Source: Candidatus Poribacteria bacterium (GTDB lineage: Bacteria; Poribacteria; WGA-4E; PCPOR2b). Taken from it: 64,000 bases of DNA. Under the pieces are notes generated by a model, which searched no databases, was not told where the DNA came from, and worked only from the letters and a program-made list of their open reading frames with translations. Within the stretch, counting starts at the first letter, position 1. Every line of letters begins with the position of its first letter. Shown in pieces: positions 60,281 through 64,000 of this stretch. Location of the stretch: positions 1 to 64,000 of the forward strand of contig JAJEAL010000070.1 in NCBI GenBank assembly GCA_022822785.1, read 5' to 3'. The position numbers and the translations under genes were made by a program.

Positions 60281-61603
60281 TTACGTTCGCATGTTTGCGA
60301 GAATTAAGTCACAAAGTTCACGGACAGCGCCGCGTCCACCGTCACGTCGAAGGATATAATCAGCGGTATCAAGAATTGTGGGATGGGCATCCGCGACAGC
60401 AACTCCACAGCCGACAAGCTGCATGCACGCTAGATCATTAAGATCATTACCAACATAGATAATCTCATCAGGTGGAATCTGATGTTGATTTGCTAACTGC
60501 CGGAGGGCAACGATTTTCTCCTCAATTCCGTGTTGACAACAGATACCTAGCTTTCGACACCGCGCACGGACAACTGGGTTCTCCTCTGACGATAGCACGA
60601 ACACACCGATGCCACGCTTCCGCAGCATCGACAATCCCATACCATCACTTCGGTTACATAACACGGCTTCATCGCCTGACTCATTGACCCACACACGATT
60701 GTCAGTCAGCACACCATCGAAGTCTAGTACGATCATCTTCGGGGATTCCGGCAGTCGATTCGCTTGGCTGCTCCTATTTATCGACAGCGGCAAATCGATC
60801 TCCAGATTTTCGTGTTCCAGAATCCACTCGCCGCGCTCCCAATCTTGCAGCGTGTCAATATCTATACAGTATTCGGGGGGCACAAAAACCGGAAGGACGA
60901 CATCCCCGGTCATGGATTTCTTTTCGACGATAGTACGGCATCGCATCACATCAAGATGCCCGGTCTGCCAGTATGTCAACGGAAGTTTCTGCCTAGGCAT
61001 GTTGTACGGTTCCGTCAAGCCCGTTTCCAAAAGCGGGGAGAGATAACCATCTCGCATCCGCCACATTTTATACGGATTCTGGCGTGAAGGGGCAACGGTA
61101 CGCACAGAGTCCGCCTGCGGATCGGCGAGCAGCTGATGGATAGCTTCATCGACCAACCCTTGCGGTCGAAGCGGGGAAGTGGGACGGAGTTGCACAATCA
61201 CATCCGGCGTATAGTCCTCGTACTGCTTGAGCCAATGTACAGCGTGATAGAATAGCGAAAAATCAACAGCATCGTCCGTCGCCAATTCTGCAGGACGCAT
61301 AAACGGCACTTCCGCCCCGTATGCGCGTGCAACGGCTGCGATTTCAGCATCATCCGTGGACACAATCAGCCGGGTTACAGTTGATGCCGCCTGTCCCGCA
61401 GCGATGCTGTAAGCGATCAGTGGAATACCGGCGAAGCGTCGAATATTTTTACCCGGAATGCCTTTTGACCCACCACGGGCTTGAACAATTGCCAGCACCT
61501 CCGGCCTCCACCCTTTACGGAGCGAACGCTTTAGCTGTATCGTCGGTTGACCATATAGGGGCCCGCTACCATCGTATTTTGATATATCTACCTGATTTAC
61601 CAT
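60281..61603 (-). CDS. neuA: CMP-nonulosonate cytidylyltransferase fused to a HAD phosphatase
   Basis: A 440-residue fusion from ATG 61603, which has GGAGG nine bases upstream (an ATG at 61612 sits inside the SD). The N-terminal half is a cytidylyltransferase: 'AIVQARGGSKGIPGKNIRRF' near 38-57, 'VIVQLRPTSPLRPQGLVDEA' and 'QTGHLDVMR'. The C-terminal half, from residue about 290, is a KdsC-type HAD phosphatase: 'VLDFDGVLTDNRVW' supplies the two catalytic Asp, 'YVGNDLNDLACMQLVG' the last motif. Animal CMAS enzymes and some bacterial NeuA proteins have this layout. The 5' end overlaps the SDR stop by seven bases, so they are coupled. Confidence 0.9.
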   Translation of the reverse strand: MVNQVDISKYDGSGPLYGQPTIQLKRSLRKGWRPEVLAIVQARGGSKGIPGKNIRRFAGIPLIAYSIAAGQAASTVTRLIVSTDDAEIAAVARAYGAEVPFMRPAELATDDAVDFSLFYHAVHWLKQYEDYTPDVIVQLRPTSPLRPQGLVDEAIHQLLADPQADSVRTVAPSRQNPYKMWRMRDGYLSPLLETGLTEPYNMPRQKLPLTYWQTGHLDVMRCRTIVEKKSMTGDVVLPVFVPPEYCIDIDTLQDWERGEWILEHENLEIDLPLSINRSSQANRLPESPKMIVLDFDGVLTDNRVWVNESGDEAVLCNRSDGMGLSMLRKRGIGVFVLSSEENPVVRARCRKLGICCQHGIEEKIVALRQLANQHQIPPDEIIYVGNDLNDLACMQLVGCGVAVADAHPTILDTADYILRRDGGRGAVRELCDLILANMRT

Positions 61604-62421
61604 GCTGTCCATCCTCCATCAACAACCAAATTTGCGCCGGTCATATAGGACGACGCATCCGATGCCAAAAAGAGCACAGCCCCACAATACTCTGATTTCT
61701 CAGCCATCCGTCCGAGCGGCGTTCGATAGCTATACCGCTCAACAAACTCGAGGTCATGGTCGTTGAAAACCCCGCCCGGCGTGAGTGCATTCACACGAAT
61801 ATTACGCCCCGCCCAATACGTTGCCAAGTAACGTGTTAAACCTAACACCGCACTCTTTGTTACGGAATAGACCACCGGTTTGTACGTCTGAAGGGCATCC
61901 GGTTCCCCTTTCTCATAGATTCGTTGATCGGGGCCCACCAAACCGTAGGTTGAGCAGATATTGACAACCGTCCCTCGCTGCTGGTCACGCATCACGCGGC
62001 CAGCCGTTTGAGCGCAGAGAAACATACCCGTCAAGTCCACATCAATGCCCTGCTGCCAAAGCGAAAGCGGGTAGTCCTCAAATGCGTTGACATGTTCACC
62101 GGCATGCGCTTTATCAAACTTTGGGTCGAGCGCAGCGTTGTTTATAAGAATATCCAACCGTCCAAATTCACGAAGCGTTCGTTCGACAAGCCACTCTACC
62201 GAAGTTTTATCCGTGACATCGGTTTCGACGCCGATTGACTTGGGCAACCTCACATCGTTTATTTTATCAGCGAGTCCTTTTGCAGCGCCGCCACGCAGGT
62301 CGCTGACAACGACATGGGCACCAGACTCCGCGAGTGCGTGACAGTATTCAGTTCCGAGCATACCAGCACCGCCCGTCACAACCGCCACGCGATGGTCCAA
62401 TCGAAAAAGATCTGGTTTCAA
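61597..62421 (-). CDS. Short-chain dehydrogenase/reductase of the nonulosonate cluster
   Basis: A 274-residue classical SDR. The cofactor motif is 'VAVVTGGAGMLGTEYCHALA', with NNAAL, a catalytic Ser in 'NICSTYGLVGPD' and Tyr-xxx-Lys in 'VVYSVTKSAVLG'. It resembles the PtmA-type SDRs found beside legionaminate genes. The TTG start at 62421 has GGAGG at spacing 7 and overlaps the Gfo/Idh stop by four bases, so it is co-translated with it. It probably makes a precursor of the nonulosonate; the exact step is not known. Confidence 0.88.
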   Translation of the reverse strand: MKPDLFRLDHRVAVVTGGAGMLGTEYCHALAESGAHVVVSDLRGGAAKGLADKINDVRLPKSIGVETDVTDKTSVEWLVERTLREFGRLDILINNAALDPKFDKAHAGEHVNAFEDYPLSLWQQGIDVDLTGMFLCAQTAGRVMRDQQRGTVVNICSTYGLVGPDQRIYEKGEPDALQTYKPVVYSVTKSAVLGLTRYLATYWAGRNIRVNALTPGGVFNDHDLEFVERYSYRTPLGRMAEKSEYCGAVLFLASDASSYMTGANLVVDGGWTAW

Positions 62422-63425
62422 TCTCGTACCTCCTTTTTTATTCTTACCGCAGTTCCCTGTACTGCTGATTTTTTGACCGCAAGGGCAATCCTGAGCGCAG
62501 CAATCCCATCATCTAAATTCACCAATGGCTCAGCTGTGCCGTGGATACATGAGAGAAAATGAGCCATCTCTCTGTGGAACATCGTATTCCGTTCAAAGTT
62601 TCGCGGCGGTTCGATAGTTTGCCATTCGCCTTTGTGTGCTTGATATAGCTGAACACAGTCATCAGTGTTATCCCATCGGATGGTGCCGTCCCTCCCGGTT
62701 ACCTGAAGCCAGTGCGAAGGGGGACGCTGTAGGTAATCGAGGTGAACAACGCCTAGTGCACCCGATGTAAAGCGCAGGTTGACATTCGCCGAATCTTCGA
62801 CATCAACGCCTAATCCCGCGAGTTGACCCGTCATCGCTGAAACGGATTCAATTTCGCCAACCACCCAGCGCAAGTAGTCGAAGGGGTGACATAGTGTCAA
62901 CACGACGCCGCCGCCGAGGTCGTTTCGCGCAGCGTACCCTTTCCGGTAATCCTCCCACGGATGCCAGTCAGGCAGGTATTCGCCCCAATGACTATGCACA
63001 TAGGTAACAGGACCAATTGCCCCATCACGTAGTAGATTGCGGATTGCACTCAAGCAAGGGTGGAAACGGAATTGAAATCCCACAACGACTTTCAGTTTTT
63101 TCTGAGCGATAATCGATCCGAGTTGACAGACACGTTTCATATTGTGAGAGATGGGTTTTTCAAGCAGGAGATGGCAACCGGCTTCGGCAGCGGGAATGGC
63201 AACATCAAGGTGATATGCAGTTGGATTGCTTACGATGACCGCAGCGGGTTGATGACGATTCAGAGCCTCATGTAAATCATGCTCGGTTAACATACCTGCA
63301 AGCTCCGCGTCAGGTAATGTCGAACGCCCCGAACGCAAGAGGATAATTTCCGCTTCATTCAAGGATCGAAGATTCCGCAGATGGCGTCGCCCGATGGACC
63401 CGAGCCCGGCAATGAGAAACCTCAT
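62418..63425 (-). CDS. Gfo/Idh/MocA oxidoreductase of the nonulosonate cluster
   Basis: A 335-residue oxidoreductase with the motif 'RFLIAGLGSIGRRHLRNLRS' and the signature 'LLLEKPISHNMKRVCQLGSI', carrying the catalytic Lys. The C-terminal domain has 'GGGVVLTLCHPFDYLRWVVG', with the active-site Asp/His pair. SD GGAGG precedes ATG 63425. It is the first gene of the surface-sugar unit and is translationally coupled to the SDR (TTGA overlap). Pairing with SDR, NeuA and NeuB is common in clusters for sialic-like acids, so it is probably a precursor oxidoreductase. Confidence 0.88.
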   Translation of the reverse strand: MRFLIAGLGSIGRRHLRNLRSLNEAEIILLRSGRSTLPDAELAGMLTEHDLHEALNRHQPAAVIVSNPTAYHLDVAIPAAEAGCHLLLEKPISHNMKRVCQLGSIIAQKKLKVVVGFQFRFHPCLSAIRNLLRDGAIGPVTYVHSHWGEYLPDWHPWEDYRKGYAARNDLGGGVVLTLCHPFDYLRWVVGEIESVSAMTGQLAGLGVDVEDSANVNLRFTSGALGVVHLDYLQRPPSHWLQVTGRDGTIRWDNTDDCVQLYQAHKGEWQTIEPPRNFERNTMFHREMAHFLSCIHGTAEPLVNLDDGIAALRIALAVKKSAVQGTAVRIKKEVRD

Positions 63426-63867
63426 GTGGTGCTACCTCCTTGGTGTTCGCTGTTGCTTTGTTTCAACTATCGTTAGAACTCATAATACCCTTAAGATTAT
63501 ACGCTTTTGATATTACAGAATCGTCGCTTTTATATAGTTTTTTTGCGACTTTAATATGACATAATTGTCAAGTCTGTATGGCGTTTTTGCAACATCTGAA
63601 ACAATCAGATTTTTTTGCAGTTGTATCACTGCCCGCAGACACTTGAATCTTTTACACTTGATCTAATACGGTTACGGGTTGTATAATCATTTCATTTGAT
63701 TCAACCGATTGCCGCCGAACACTTTAAATTGAGAAGACTTGGACCTTTGTCGATGCAAAAGGGAATGGAAGGACAAAAGAGAAAACAGGCATTAATCCAA
63801 CGGCATTATTTTGCTCCATGTGAGATACATTAACCCATCCCACCACACGAATCGAGGAGATAGCTTG
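63426..63867. other. Divergent intergenic region with a short palindrome
   Basis: A 442-base AT-rich gap between the leftward nonulosonate unit and the rightward PhyH gene. TGACATAATTGTCA (63557-63570) is a perfect palindrome and could be an operator. A leftward frame at 63724-63990 is a shadow of the PhyH gene. Confidence 0.4.
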
Positions 63868-64000
63868 ATGAGCACGAATAAAGCAGAAAATACAACGATA
63901 ATGGACACTTACGTTCAAGAGGGTGAACGGAAGGCTTATGAGATTGGCAATCGGGGACCAATCCGATTTAACGCCGATGGTACGCTGCACGAGGACATCG
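63868..64000 (+). CDS. Phytanoyl-CoA dioxygenase family protein, N-terminal part
   Basis: A rightward gene starts at ATG 63868 behind GAGGAG and runs off the window after 44 codons. The peptide begins MSTNKAENTTIMDTYVQEGE and contains 'EIGNRGPIRFNADGTLHEDI', which matches the N-terminus of a PhyH subgroup in which a conserved 'GNRGPIRFDADG' segment precedes the first helix. This is the fourth likely PhyH gene in the window. The catalytic residues lie beyond the edge. Confidence 0.65.
   Translation, partial: MSTNKAENTTIMDTYVQEGERKAYEIGNRGPIRFNADGTLHEDI

Noticed and set aside
63724-63990. Leftward frame near the right edge
   Set aside because: It is antisense to the partial PhyH gene, which has better start signals and a family match.

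Overview
This window looks like a chromosomal segment from an uncultivated Gram-negative bacterium, most like Candidatus Poribacteria or a related lineage. That is my inference from gene content, not from a marker gene. The window encodes several phytanoyl-CoA dioxygenase (PhyH) proteins, three Gfo/Idh/MocA oxidoreductases, two enolase-superfamily sugar-acid dehydratases, a TonB receptor, a DUF5916 barrel protein and lipoproteins with clear lipoboxes. Start codons are mostly ATG, with several TTG and GTG starts fixed by good Shine-Dalgarno (SD) sequences. I saw no rRNA, tRNA, CRISPR array or intact transposase.

Region by region. Positions 1-4865 hold a partial gene, a TauD-like remnant, a minus-strand sugar-acid set (2-hydroxyacid dehydrogenase, aldo/keto reductase, galactonate-dehydratase-like enzyme) and a divergent second enolase-family gene. 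Positions 5124-9482 hold an envelope and redox block: an outer-membrane barrel, a small lipoprotein, a Tat-exported DUF362 protein, a lipoprotein peroxiredoxin with an in-frame TGA at the peroxidatic position (a probable selenoprotein), and a TlpA-like thioredoxin. Positions 9703-19085 are minus-strand housekeeping and metabolic genes: a YCF48-like propeller, a DUF418-like membrane protein, an aminotransferase, a Gfo/Idh oxidoreductase, an MDR reductase, Fur, MGMT and the DUF5916 protein. Positions 19719-32169 mix metabolic genes: an MDR dehydrogenase with a Gfo/Idh partner, a prenyltransferase-like repeat protein, NIPSNAP, STAS, PhyH, a methyltransferase, a fuconolactonase-like amidohydrolase, an Ldh2-type dehydrogenase and a uronate-dehydrogenase-like enzyme.

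Positions 32401-35463 encode a TonB receptor with an unusual LPPE-repeat insert. Positions 35975-51384 are a long minus-strand MoxR/DUF58/VWA (Bat-type) cluster that includes an ABC exporter, a beta-lactamase-like hydrolase and a small overlapping gene pair. Positions 51605-57005 hold a glyoxalase-fold protein, a TolB-like propeller, a small membrane protein, another PhyH and an LPG-synthase/UPF0104-like membrane protein. Positions 57378-63425 are a surface-sugar cluster: a GT-B-like transferase, an EEP-family protein, NeuB, a NeuA-HAD fusion, an SDR and a Gfo/Idh oxidoreductase, which together suggest nonulosonic (sialic-like) acid synthesis. The window ends inside another PhyH gene.

The genes suggest an organism that imports polymeric or surface-derived glycans, oxidises uronic and deoxy-sugar acids, and decorates its surface with a nonulosonate. 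The most interesting item is the probable lipoprotein selenoperoxiredoxin with a SECIS-like hairpin just after the UGA. Intergenic regions carry several families of short palindromic repeats and one MITE-like element.
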